10,227 bases of DNA from NCBI GenBank assembly GCA_945874095.1, contig CAMCFM010000114.1, positions 1 through 10,227 of the forward strand, written 5' to 3'. The notes below the pieces were generated by a model. The model saw only the letters and a program-made list of their open reading frames with translations, did not search any database and was not told the origin of the DNA. A program made the translations under genes and the position numbers. This DNA comes from Candidatus Kuenenia stuttgartensis. GTDB taxonomy: Bacteria; Planctomycetota; Planctomycetia; Isosphaerales; Isosphaeraceae. The stretch's first letter is position 1. The number at the start of each line of letters is the position of its first letter. This document shows positions 1 to 5,890 of the stretch, in pieces.

Positions 1-237
1 AAAAGGACACAAAAGAAGAGCGGGGCAGGCTGAAGGTATATCCGCTTGCACAAACGAAAGCCGCATTGGACGTTGAAAATAAATCAAAGTTAAAAAGCCG
101 GAGATTGAGGCCTGAATTCTGCAGCTGATCGTTCTGATCGCTGGTCGCATCATCCCGGATCAAGATCTTTCTGATACAATGATGGAATACGGCAAGGTTA
201 ACCAACCCGTCACCAGCTTATCAGAAAGGCATATCAG
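1..237. other. Upstream stretch, no convincing gene; possible gene tail on + strand
   Basis: No complete gene is visible. On the + strand, frame 3 is open from base 3 to a TGA at 126-128 (41 codons, lysine- and arginine-rich, containing RLKVYPLAQTKAAL). It could be the C-terminal end of a gene starting outside the window, but the composition is not distinctive and I recognise no family. The part nearest the DUF433 gene should hold its promoter: TACAAT at 175-180 resembles a -10 box, without a good -35 box at normal spacing. AAGG at 226-229 lies 8 nt before the ATG at 238 and is the likely ribosome binding site. Confidence 0.25.
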
Positions 238-468
238 ATGGTCAAAATCGATCGAATCACGCTTGATCCTGCTGTGATGGGGGGCAAGCCCTGTGTGCGT
301 GGCCTTCGTGTCACGGTTAGCACTGTGCTTGGACTGCTCGCTTCGGGACATACAAAACCAGAGATCCTTACGGCTTACCCATATCTGGAATCTGAAGATA
401 TCGACCAATGCCTTGCCTATGCGGCGTGGCGATTACAGGAACGTGAAATATCGCTGGCAACTGTATGA
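238..468 (+). CDS. DUF433 family antitoxin
   Basis: A 76-aa protein matching the DUF433 (PF04255) pattern nearly end to end. Residues 14-24 read MGGKPCVRGLR, the family's G-G-x-P-x-x-x-G-x-R signature. It continues into the helical segment VSTVLGLLASGHT and the acidic ESEDIDQCLAYAA stretch (51-63). DUF433 proteins usually form a short winged-helix-like fold and are found as the antitoxin partner of DUF5615/PIN-like toxins, which they probably neutralise while repressing their own promoter. The stop codon overlaps the start of the next gene (ATGA at 465-468), so the two are translationally coupled. AAGG 8 nt upstream supports this start. The family assignment is firm; the antitoxin role is inferred from the family and the partner gene. 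Confidence 0.9.
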   Translation: MVKIDRITLDPAVMGGKPCVRGLRVTVSTVLGLLASGHTKPEILTAYPYLESEDIDQCLAYAAWRLQEREISLATV

Positions 469-764
469 GCCAGATTCGAATCCTGATCGACATGAACCTT
501 TCTCCGAATTGGGTTGAAGCGTTCATCGCACACGGTTGGCCAACTCTTCATTGGGCTTCCATCGGCGATCCATCCGCCAGAGATCGCGAAATCATGGATT
601 GGGCGAGAGTCAATGACTACATCATTTTTACACACGACCTTGATTTCGGGACCATTCTCGCCTTGACTCATGAATATGGACCCAGCGTATTCCAAATTCG
701 CGGACAGGATGTGCTCCCAAATCACCTGTTACCCATAGTTTTAGCGACGTTGAAGCAACATTAA
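465..764 (+). CDS. DUF5615 PIN-like toxin (putative ribonuclease)
   Basis: A 99-aa protein of the DUF5615 PIN-like family, usually around 100-120 aa, so it looks complete. The N-terminal strand reads ILIDMNLSPNW (6-16), with D9 as the first acidic residue. The middle has GDPSARDREIMDWA (34-47), with D40 and D45. The next strand ends in THDLDFG (56-62), with D58 and D60. These are the conserved acidic positions expected to bind the metal ion in PIN-like nucleases. The likely role is a growth-inhibiting RNase restrained by the DUF433 protein encoded just upstream, whose stop codon it overlaps by 4 nt. No catalytic position appears lost. The specific RNA target cannot be told from sequence. Confidence 0.88.
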   Translation: MSQIRILIDMNLSPNWVEAFIAHGWPTLHWASIGDPSARDREIMDWARVNDYIIFTHDLDFGTILALTHEYGPSVFQIRGQDVLPNHLLPIVLATLKQH

Positions 765-844
765 CAGGATCTTGCTTCAGGTGCAATAGTCGTAGATGAT
801 GAATTTAAATCGAGAGTTCGTGTATTGCCGATTTAATTTCCGAT

Positions 845-867
845 AAAAAAAGAGCCGTTCTTTTTTT
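845..867. terminator. Possible bidirectional A/T-stem terminator
   Basis: Seven A's plus GA (845-853) pair with TC plus seven T's (859-867) around the loop GCCGT, giving a 9-bp stem about 80 nt after the DUF5615 stop codon. The T-run would serve as the release tract on the + strand and the A-run does the same for the - strand. The stem has only one G-C pair, so it is weak by intrinsic-terminator standards, and its assignment rests mainly on position and shape. Confidence 0.35.
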
Positions 868-963
868 GAAATTCTGTGGCAAATGATATGTAATCAATAT
901 GCTTTATCACCCATGAAGTGTGAGGGACTCATTACATCCATGTTTTTAAGTGCTTGTAATACT

Positions 964-1070
964 TCATGAAAAACAACCAGCCGTTCTGTCAAGTTATCAA
1001 ATCGCCAGGAACCGTTTTATGCAGCCCCTGACAACTTTGTTTTTGGCCTGTCTAAAATCAAAGTCTTGGA
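964..1070. repeat. Direct repeat, copy A (107 bp)
   Basis: This segment matches 2447-2553 in the same orientation at about 90 of 108 aligned columns by hand alignment. The best-matched blocks are the first 15 bases (TCATGAAAAACAACC), a central 9-mer CAGGAACCG (1006-1014), and the last 40 bases, including TCAAAGTCTTGGA identical in both copies. It contains a hairpin, CAGGAACCG / CAGCCCCTG around a 7-nt loop (1006-1030). Read as + strand RNA, three pairs are A·C mismatches; read as - strand RNA, the same three become G·U pairs and the 9-bp stem is complete. In copy B the right end lies inside the esterase/lactonase gene, whereas here no such gene follows. Confidence 0.85.
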
Positions 1071-1078
1071 TCGGCTGA

Positions 1079-1255
1079 TTTGTGAAGTCGCTGCCGGAGA
1101 TAGGCAGTTGCCATTACGATTTACCAAAAATGGCAAGCAGCGAAAATTTGTTCATAGCCGAACTCGGCCAGTCAGGTTCTTCGGACCACGTGGCCGCACG
1201 TATGGCCCAGATTTTTGAGACTTGGGCAAAGGCGAGGTGGGATTTGCGTAAGTAA
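1079..1255 (+). pseudogene. Possible coding remnant, unrecognised
   Basis: A frame opens right after direct-repeat copy A (the stop preceding it is TGA 1076-1078) and runs 58 codons to TAA at 1253-1255. The only ATG is at 1130, giving a 41-aa product that includes LFIAELGQSGSSDHVAARMA. The ordinary amino-acid mix and the many G/C third positions in its second half look like decayed or real coding sequence rather than random AT-rich spacer. There is no ribosome binding site before the ATG and no family I recognise. It may be the 3' end of a lost gene, a genuine micro-protein, or chance. A second frame (970 to about 1219) is also open but has no start codon and a very basic product. Confidence 0.22.
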
Positions 1256-1379
1256 TGAAAAATAAGGAGTTAAGATGGTGTCTGTTCCGCCTTGCTCGAA
1301 TTAAGGTTCAAAGGATATTCTTGGAATTTATTGGTCGAAGACAACTCTATAGAGCTACACCGCAAAGAAGCTTTATGTA

Positions 1380-1385
1380 TATAAT
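1380..1385 (+). promoter_or_regulatory. Candidate -10 box for the PIN-toxin operon
   Basis: A perfect TATAAT in a TA-rich run, 24 nt before the PIN gene ATG and 13 nt before its ribosome binding site GAGGA (1399-1403, 5 nt before ATG 1409). No clear -35 hexamer sits 16-18 nt upstream. The alternating TA sequence around it could also be the operator bound by the antitoxin, as is usual for autoregulated toxin-antitoxin operons, but no clear palindrome marks it. Confidence 0.45.
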
Positions 1386-1408
1386 ATACTTAAGAATCGA
1401 GGAAAGCG

Positions 1409-1894
1409 ATGCGCAAGCTTGAACGTGTCTACGTCGAAACGACCATCGTCAGCTACTTGACGGCCCGGCCCAGTCGTGACCTTATCATTGCGGCGCATCA
1501 GCAAATCACGCACGAATGGTGGGAAACTTGTCAGGAAAACTACGAGCTGTGCGTTTCAGAACTCGTACTTGACGAAGCTGGAGCGGGAAATGCGCAGGCA
1601 GCTCAAGAAAGGCTCATTGTTCTACAGACCATGCTGGTGATTGAGACGACGACAGAGGCCTTGAGATTGGCAGAGGACTTGCTTCACGCGGGGGCATTGC
1701 CTAGAAAAGCAGCTGTCGATGCTCTGCATATTGCCATCGCGACTACGAAGGCGATTCCTTATCTGTTGACGTGGAATTGCCGACACCTGGCCAATGCCAC
1801 GATGCGACCCGTAATTGAGGCGGTTTGCATTGCCAAAGGGCTCAAGGCCCCGATTATCTGCACGCCCGAGGAATTATGGGAGACGATGTCATGA
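1409..1894 (+). CDS. PIN-domain VapC-like toxin
   Basis: A 161-aa protein of the PIN fold. It begins with the strand VYVETTIVSYLTARPSRDL (7-25), typical of a VapC-like subfamily in which the usual first aspartate is glutamate (E10). Further conserved positions are E51/E56 in SELVLDEAG, D104 in AAVDALHIAIA (101-111), and TWNCRHLAN (121-129), where N123 stands at the place of another usual acidic residue. The fold predicts a Mg2+-dependent ribonuclease acting as the toxin of a type II system. GAGGA 5 nt before the ATG is a strong ribosome site. It is the first gene of a two-gene operon and overlaps its partner by ATGA (1891-1894). Toxin-first order is less usual than antitoxin-first but known. 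Family call is firm; activity is inferred. Confidence 0.88.
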   Translation: MRKLERVYVETTIVSYLTARPSRDLIIAAHQQITHEWWETCQENYELCVSELVLDEAGAGNAQAAQERLIVLQTMLVIETTTEALRLAEDLLHAGALPRKAAVDALHIAIATTKAIPYLLTWNCRHLANATMRPVIEAVCIAKGLKAPIICTPEELWETMS

Positions 1895-2115
1895 ACGATC
1901 CTATTGTGGACGATGTGCGGACAGTTCGCGACGCACACGCCGCTCGCTTCAATTACGATTTGATGGCCATTTTTCTTGACATCAAAAAGCGAGAAAAAGA
2001 GCGTGGGCTTGATTTTGTGGATGGGGTTGCGCGTCAGACGGTGTCGAATAAAACGCTGCGTTCGACCGAGGCATTGGCAACAATTAATGTGGTGGCCCCA
2101 GCGGTTGAAATATAA
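1891..2115 (+). CDS. Small antitoxin-like partner of the PIN toxin
   Basis: A 74-aa protein starting at the ATG inside the ATGA overlap with the PIN gene; an upstream in-frame start at 1825 would lie deep within the PIN gene and is unlikely. Its first half, MNDPIVDDVRTVRDAHAARF and then NYDLMAIFLDIKKREKERG, matches a pattern I recall for short proteins encoded directly after this PIN subfamily (DPIVEE-R-RD-AARFNYDL-AI). This pattern is predicted helical and amphipathic, fitting a segment that wraps the toxin. No DNA-binding motif is visible. The C-terminal part after residue 45 is less typical. The antitoxin role is inferred from position, coupling and size. It ends 8 bp before the MITE-like element. 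Confidence 0.72.
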   Translation: MNDPIVDDVRTVRDAHAARFNYDLMAIFLDIKKREKERGLDFVDGVARQTVSNKTLRSTEALATINVVAPAVEI

Positions 2116-2123
2116 ATAGAGGC

Positions 2124-2373
2124 TTAGGAACGGGTAGGAAATAACTTTTCGCTTTTTAGCGAACCGTGGCCAAAAGCAAACTGCGGCTGTTGACTAGCCG
2201 GTTTTGGCGATAGCCCCGGTTGGATTTCTAAATCGCCGAAACCGGGGGCTATCGCCCTGCGGCTAGATTCAGACGCGGAAATCGTGGGCTATCGCCCTGT
2301 ATCTAGCCGGTATTGGCGTCAGGATTGGTTGGTTCGTTTTAAAAACGGGAAGTTATTTCCGGCCTGATCCTAA
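2124..2373. mobile_element. MITE-like 250-bp element with terminal inverted repeats
   Basis: The left end 2124-2147 and the reverse complement of the right end 2350-2373 agree at 20 of 24 positions, including an unbroken GGAAATAACTT. Similarity continues inward with small gaps to 2165 and 2331 (…GCGAACC / GGTTCG…), giving arms of about 42 bp. Each arm also contains its own small hairpin: TTCGCT-TTTT-AGCGAA at 2148-2163 and CGTTTT/AAAACG at 2335-2347. There is no reading frame inside. The outermost bases read TTAGGA…TCCTAA, so a TA target duplication of the IS630/Tc1 type is possible, but TA is too short to prove it. The element sits between convergent genes and could also act as a two-way terminator. 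MITE status is inferred from structure only. Confidence 0.6.
2194..2318. repeat. REP-like nested hairpins inside the MITE-like element
   Basis: CTAGCCG (2194-2200) pairs with CGGCTAG (2260-2266). Inside it, GGCGATAGCCCCGGTT (2206-2221) pairs with AACCGGGGGCTATCGCC (2240-2256) with one bulged G. A competing fold pairs 2198-2211 with 2232-2245 (13 of 14 pairs, the odd one a wobble). Parts recur as direct copies downstream: GGGCTATCGCCCTG at 2246-2259 and 2286-2299, and CTAGCCGGTTTTGGCG at 2194-2209 with one change at 2303-2318. The layout is that of a repetitive extragenic palindrome cluster. Whether it is dispersed in the genome cannot be seen from this window. Confidence 0.7.
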
Positions 2374-2446
2374 AAATGATTATTCATGAGGTCTGAGAAA
2401 AGAGAAATAAACCTATTAAATCGCACCTTTAATCACCTATAACATG

Positions 2447-2553
2447 TCATGAAAAACAACCCCCGTTCTACCAATTCATAAAGGCGACAGGAACCGTTAT
2501 ATGCGGTTCCTGGCACCTTTGTTTTCTGGCCTGTCTTAAATCAAAGTCTTGGA
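2447..2553. repeat. Direct repeat, copy B (107 bp), overlapping the esterase gene end
   Basis: Counterpart of 964-1070. Its last 13 bases are the final three codons and stop of the esterase/SMP-30 gene (- strand) plus one base; the rest is that gene's 3' flank. It contains a perfect 9-bp hairpin, CAGGAACCG (2488-2496) and CGGTTCCTG (2504-2512), around a 7-nt loop, about 29 nt past the stop codon. In the - direction the hairpin is not followed by a U-run, so it is not a textbook intrinsic terminator; it may act as a 3'-end stabilising or processing structure. Just before it on the + strand, 2374-2446 shows no gene. Confidence 0.85.
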
Positions 2554-4250
2554 GCAGCAGGTTTGATAGGTGTCTGCCAAGCATTGGCACCCACTGTCTT
2601 CACCTTGCGCTTATAGACCTTTTCGCCGGCTGTGACGTAAATCACATTCAATTCCGGGCCACCGAATGTCAGGTTCGATGATTTTCCATTAGGCGTAGGG
2701 ATAATGCAATTCACCCGCCCCGCTTGATCACAAACCTGAATCCCTTGCCGCGTGGTCACATAAAGCCGGCCGTCGCGGTCCACCCGAATGCCATCTCCAC
2801 CAGCTGCATCGGCATTGTCAGGCATGTGCAGGTGATAATACTTCTGCTTATGCTTCAGCGATCCATCCGCCTGGATCTGATACGACCAAACCCAGTGGCT
2901 GCGAGCTTCGGCCACATAGAGCAGGCTTTGATCAGGCGATGCCGTCACACCGTTGGGGAAGTTCAGGCCCGTGTCCACCACCTGCTTCTCGCCATTGGCC
3001 TTGACCAGCCAGACCTTGCCAGGCTCGTTGGTCGACGATGGGTTGGTCACATAAACGTTCCCGTTGTTCAGAACCACAAGATCATTGCCCCGAATACCTT
3101 CGGCGATCACAGAGGCTTTATTTTCTGCGTCATAGGCCAGAATCTGCTCCGTGCCGGTTGAGACCACATAACGACGGCCGTCAGGGCCATATCCCATCCC
3201 ATTCGACTTGTTCGAGGCATCATTGATCACAACCGGCTTGCCGTCGGTGCCGATTTTATAGGTTTTATCCTTGGGAATGTCGTTGAAGTAAACGGTTCCG
3301 GATTTGTCGGCAGTCGGCCCTTCTGTGAACTGATAGCCTTCGCCAACCAGTTCCCAGTCTTCGCCGGGAATCAGAATTTCCTGGAGTTGGCTGGAACCTT
3401 TGCCTGCCTTGACAGGTGCTGGCCAACCGCTCCAGAGCCATTTGATGGCTTCAGGAAAGACTTCGCCGGCGTGCTTGCCATTGTGGCCGCCGTCGCCCCA
3501 GGAGTGCTTGACCTCATAGCCGGCGAAAATCATGGAACGCTCCAGTTCCTGATTCGCCATCCACCAGTCCCCACCATAGATGTTCAGGTCGTTTGAGCCA
3601 TCTTCCAGAAAGACCCGAATTGGCTTCGGTTCGTACTTTCGGACAAGTGTTGGATAAACATTGCCGCCCCTGAGGCCGACATATGTCCCAATGGCTGAAA
3701 AAACGCGAGAGAAAGCGTCTGGACGCTCCCAGGCGGCTGTGAAGGCGCAGATAGCGCCTGAGGAATTGCCGGCAATGGCGCGGTCGTTACCGTTTTTGGA
3801 GAGTTTGATGGCCCGGCCATCAGTCGCAGTTTTTGTCTCGACATCGGGCAGGAGTTCATCGAGGATGAATCGGGCGTAACTATCGCCCAGGCCGTCATAT
3901 TCAAAGCTTCTGTTGAAGCGGTCAAGGGCTTTGTCTGACTGAGCTTTGACGCGACCGTGCATGACAAAAACGCCAATTGTGACTGGGATCTCGCCACTGG
4001 CGATCAGCTTGTCAAAAACGGCAGGAGCGTTGTACTGAACTCCATCCTGACAGACAAAGACGCAGGCTGGCTTGGCCGGGTCGTATTGCTTGGGAACGTA
4101 AACCCAGTAATCGCGATAAGTGCCCGGGAAGACTTTGGAGTTTTCGAAGCTGAATTTGGTGACTTCGCCTTTAGGGACAGCCTGATCCTGAGCATATGCC
4201 AGGGCTGGCAGTGTCATCAGCAAAGTGGAAAGGGTTGCGAGCAATCTCAT
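2541..4250 (-). CDS. Secreted esterase / SMP-30 gluconolactonase fusion protein
   Basis: A 569-aa protein with a signal peptide (1-20, hydrophobic LLATLSTLLMTLPALAYA then Q). Residues about 30-280 are an alpha/beta-hydrolase of the Fes/esterase-D type (PF00756). The nucleophile elbow is GNSSG (161-165, S163). A following acidic loop, EDGSND (216-221), and GDGGHNGKH (252-260, H256) complete a likely Ser-Asp-His triad. Residues about 295-550 form an SMP-30/gluconolactonase/LRE propeller (PF08450), with FTEGP (E310), FPNGV (N433) and GGDGIRVD (D486) at the usual metal-ligand positions. Both halves therefore look active. It probably acts in the periplasm or outside the cell on sugar esters and lactones. 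Such fusions occur in planctomycetes. The start ATG has only a weak purine stretch upstream, but the signal peptide begins exactly there. It is separated by 311 bp from the upstream gene, so it probably has its own promoter. Confidence 0.9.
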   Translation of the reverse strand: MRLLATLSTLLMTLPALAYAQDQAVPKGEVTKFSFENSKVFPGTYRDYWVYVPKQYDPAKPACVFVCQDGVQYNAPAVFDKLIASGEIPVTIGVFVMHGRVKAQSDKALDRFNRSFEYDGLGDSYARFILDELLPDVETKTATDGRAIKLSKNGNDRAIAGNSSGAICAFTAAWERPDAFSRVFSAIGTYVGLRGGNVYPTLVRKYEPKPIRVFLEDGSNDLNIYGGDWWMANQELERSMIFAGYEVKHSWGDGGHNGKHAGEVFPEAIKWLWSGWPAPVKAGKGSSQLQEILIPGEDWELVGEGYQFTEGPTADKSGTVYFNDIPKDKTYKIGTDGKPVVINDASNKSNGMGYGPDGRRYVVSTGTEQILAYDAENKASVIAEGIRGNDLVVLNNGNVYVTNPSSTNEPGKVWLVKANGEKQVVDTGLNFPNGVTASPDQSLLYVAEARSHWVWSYQIQADGSLKHKQKYYHLHMPDNADAAGGDGIRVDRDGRLYVTTRQGIQVCDQAGRVNCIIPTPNGKSSNLTFGGPELNVIYVTAGEKVYKRKVKTVGANAWQTPIKPAAPRL

Positions 4251-4561
4251 CTGGGGGGTCGTTTCCTGATTTTTGGAAGGGTGTGGATTCTATGGGAGGC
4301 AGGCCAACAGAGGCTGATTGTAACGTACCCGAAGAGTCAGCGAAACAAATCACCGTTATGTTTCGTGGAGTATTTCTGATTGGCTTCAAGGCGGATCGGC
4401 TTTGAAACATCGAGCTGGAGTTTTCGGAAATAATGCCTCGTGTAAATGATCATCTCAATCGACCAACCATTGCTCCTGCAAGTCTTCCAGCCTGCTTGTA
4501 TCTTTTGAGTTATCTTGATATGTGTCTGAAAAGCATGGCTAAATCCACCGCTTCAAACAAA
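4251..4561. other. Spacer upstream of the esterase/lactonase gene
   Basis: A 311-bp gap between two - strand genes. I see no gene: the open frames on both strands lack conserved features. The one ordered signal is a perfect 7-bp inverted repeat, CGAAACA (4341-4347) and TGTTTCG (4359-4365), with an 11-nt spacer, about 90 bp before the esterase start. That spacing would suit a dimeric repressor site, but it could be chance. No clear -10/-35 pair was found on the - strand. Confidence 0.4.
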
Positions 4562-5872
4562 TCAGCTTCGCACCACATCCACAGCCACCCAGTCGCTCAC
4601 AATCGAATCAGGCCAGACGCTGCGGATCATCGGATCAGACCACCCACGCTCCGGATTCGGTTCAAGCACAACACGCATCCGATATTGACCACCCCGAGTC
4701 AGCCCAGTTTCATCACCTGACACCCGAAACGCTTTTTCAGGCCAAATTTTAGGCAAAACACCGTCAGTAACGATCATGGTTTGAGCCGATTCAATCCATT
4801 CACCAGCTGACCACCGACCGGCCACGTTTTCGATCTCCAGCATCATTCTGTGTGCCAAGTCGCATGGAATGGGCAATTTCAGCGCCGGTAAGACCGGGTT
4901 TCTTAATGCAAATTGATGGTCAAGCTGAACAAAAATCGGCGAGGCATCATCGCCAGATGCCCCCATGAAAATAATCGCGTTGGCCCAAAGCTCAGCCCTT
5001 TGGCTGTCAGGCAATGTCACCAGAGCACCTGGCTGAAGGTGATCGTCCCAGTCAAAACTGGTCGATTGAGCGGGCAGATCCAGCTCCCAGTTGTCTGTCA
5101 ATTCGTGAGTCTTTAGACGCAGGTGAAGGATCAGCCTGTGAGGGCCATCCTCAGGAAAGTCATCTGTGATGATCTCAAAACCGACTCTCGCTGGTGCCAC
5201 TTTGCAGACTGTCCAGGCATCGTCCGCAGCCCGTCGCGTGCCTGTCACTCTGTAAGACCAATGCAAGTGCTCCATCAGCCATGAGTTCAGCTCATGATCC
5301 ACGAGTTTTGGAACCCCAAACAAGGCCCTGATTTGAATCTGGCCTGAGAGCAGTCGCGGATATTTGCGACGGATCTGCCAATCCACCACCAGAGACCTCG
5401 TCACGATCGCTTTCTCTTCTTCAGGAATCAGCTCATCCGCTCGCCAAAGCCTGACAAGGGATTCTGTTGCAGCCAACCTATGCTCAGCCGATGCCCCTTC
5501 AGCCATGACTCGGAACAAATCTTGAACGACCAGTCGGCCATGCCTGGCAGAACTGCGGATTTCGTCAGGTGTTGCCTTGTTCTCAGCCAGCTTGTCAGCC
5601 ATCTGTCGGCCACGCTTGGCAGATAGCCATTTTCGACCACCTCCCACCACCAGAAATCCGACAACGGCAATAAAAACCCACCTTCGAGGGTCTGCAAACT
5701 GACGGGCTCGATCCACACCTGCACGCTGCTGGCCCGGCTTGCGGGTCGGTGTCGAAGGATTCGCTCCTGCGCGATCTGCACGTTCCAGTGGCGATTCTTG
5801 ACAGAACAGAGGCTGAGCCATGAGAACTGGCCATAGGCTCAGAAGAATCAGAATTTGCAATCGCCGTTTCAT
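4562..5872 (-). CDS. Signal-peptide and single-TM protein of unknown function
   Basis: A 436-aa protein I do not recognise. It starts MKRRLQILILLSLWPVLM, a normal signal peptide, followed by a proline/arginine-rich stretch to about residue 60. A membrane segment, WVFIAVVGFLVVGGG, lies at about 65-79, followed by the positive RKWLSAKRGR. A helical region (about 90-180, with many Arg/Glu pairs) precedes a long region rich in Trp and predicted strands (about 195-436). An in-frame ATG two codons earlier (5878) is possible, but AGG at 5880-5882 stands 7 nt before the chosen ATG and only 1 nt before the other, so 5872 is preferred. It begins 18 nt after the kinase gene and is probably co-transcribed with it. 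If the signal peptide is cleaved, the second segment anchors the protein with its bulk in the cytoplasm or periplasm depending on orientation. Probably specific to planctomycetes; function not assigned. Confidence 0.75.
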   Translation of the reverse strand: MKRRLQILILLSLWPVLMAQPLFCQESPLERADRAGANPSTPTRKPGQQRAGVDRARQFADPRRWVFIAVVGFLVVGGGRKWLSAKRGRQMADKLAENKATPDEIRSSARHGRLVVQDLFRVMAEGASAEHRLAATESLVRLWRADELIPEEEKAIVTRSLVVDWQIRRKYPRLLSGQIQIRALFGVPKLVDHELNSWLMEHLHWSYRVTGTRRAADDAWTVCKVAPARVGFEIITDDFPEDGPHRLILHLRLKTHELTDNWELDLPAQSTSFDWDDHLQPGALVTLPDSQRAELWANAIIFMGASGDDASPIFVQLDHQFALRNPVLPALKLPIPCDLAHRMMLEIENVAGRWSAGEWIESAQTMIVTDGVLPKIWPEKAFRVSGDETGLTRGGQYRMRVVLEPNPERGWSDPMIRSVWPDSIVSDWVAVDVVRS

Positions 5873-5890
5873 CGCCATGCCTCGCTCGCA

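Larger units (their letters stand above)
765..1408. other. Gene-poor AT-rich spacer between the two toxin-antitoxin modules
   Basis: A 644-bp stretch without a complete gene. From left to right it holds: an 8-bp inverted repeat (TTAAATCG 805-812 with CGATTTAA 829-836); an A/T stem at 845-867; a compound inverted repeat made of CATGAAGT (912-919) with ACTTCATG (961-968) plus an inner ATTACA (931-936) with TGTAAT (955-960); direct-repeat copy A (964-1070); an open frame that may be a gene remnant (1079-1255); and a good -10 box (1380-1385) serving the PIN gene. The part before 1080 is clearly more AT-rich than the genes on either side. This, with the repeats, suggests a region of accumulated insertions and decay. 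Confidence 0.6.

Noticed and set aside
473..483. GATTCGAATCC, resembling the T-arm of a tRNA
   Set aside because: It lies within the DUF5615 coding sequence and no acceptor, D or anticodon arm can be built around it.
1825..1890. Longer form of the PIN partner starting at 1825
   Set aside because: It would overlap the PIN gene by 70 bases; the ATGA coupling and the match to the partner pattern both begin at 1891.
2124..2373. CRISPR array, suggested by repeated GGGCTATCGCCCTG units
   Set aside because: Only two copies, unequal spacing, nested in inverted repeats, and no cas genes; REP/MITE structure explains them better.
2724..3161. 145-codon open frame on the + strand
   Set aside because: Entirely opposite the well-supported SMP-30 half of the esterase/lactonase gene; its product has no recognisable features.
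3957..4379. 140-codon + strand frame running across the esterase start
   Set aside because: Shadow of the esterase gene and its upstream spacer, with no conserved features or ribosome site.
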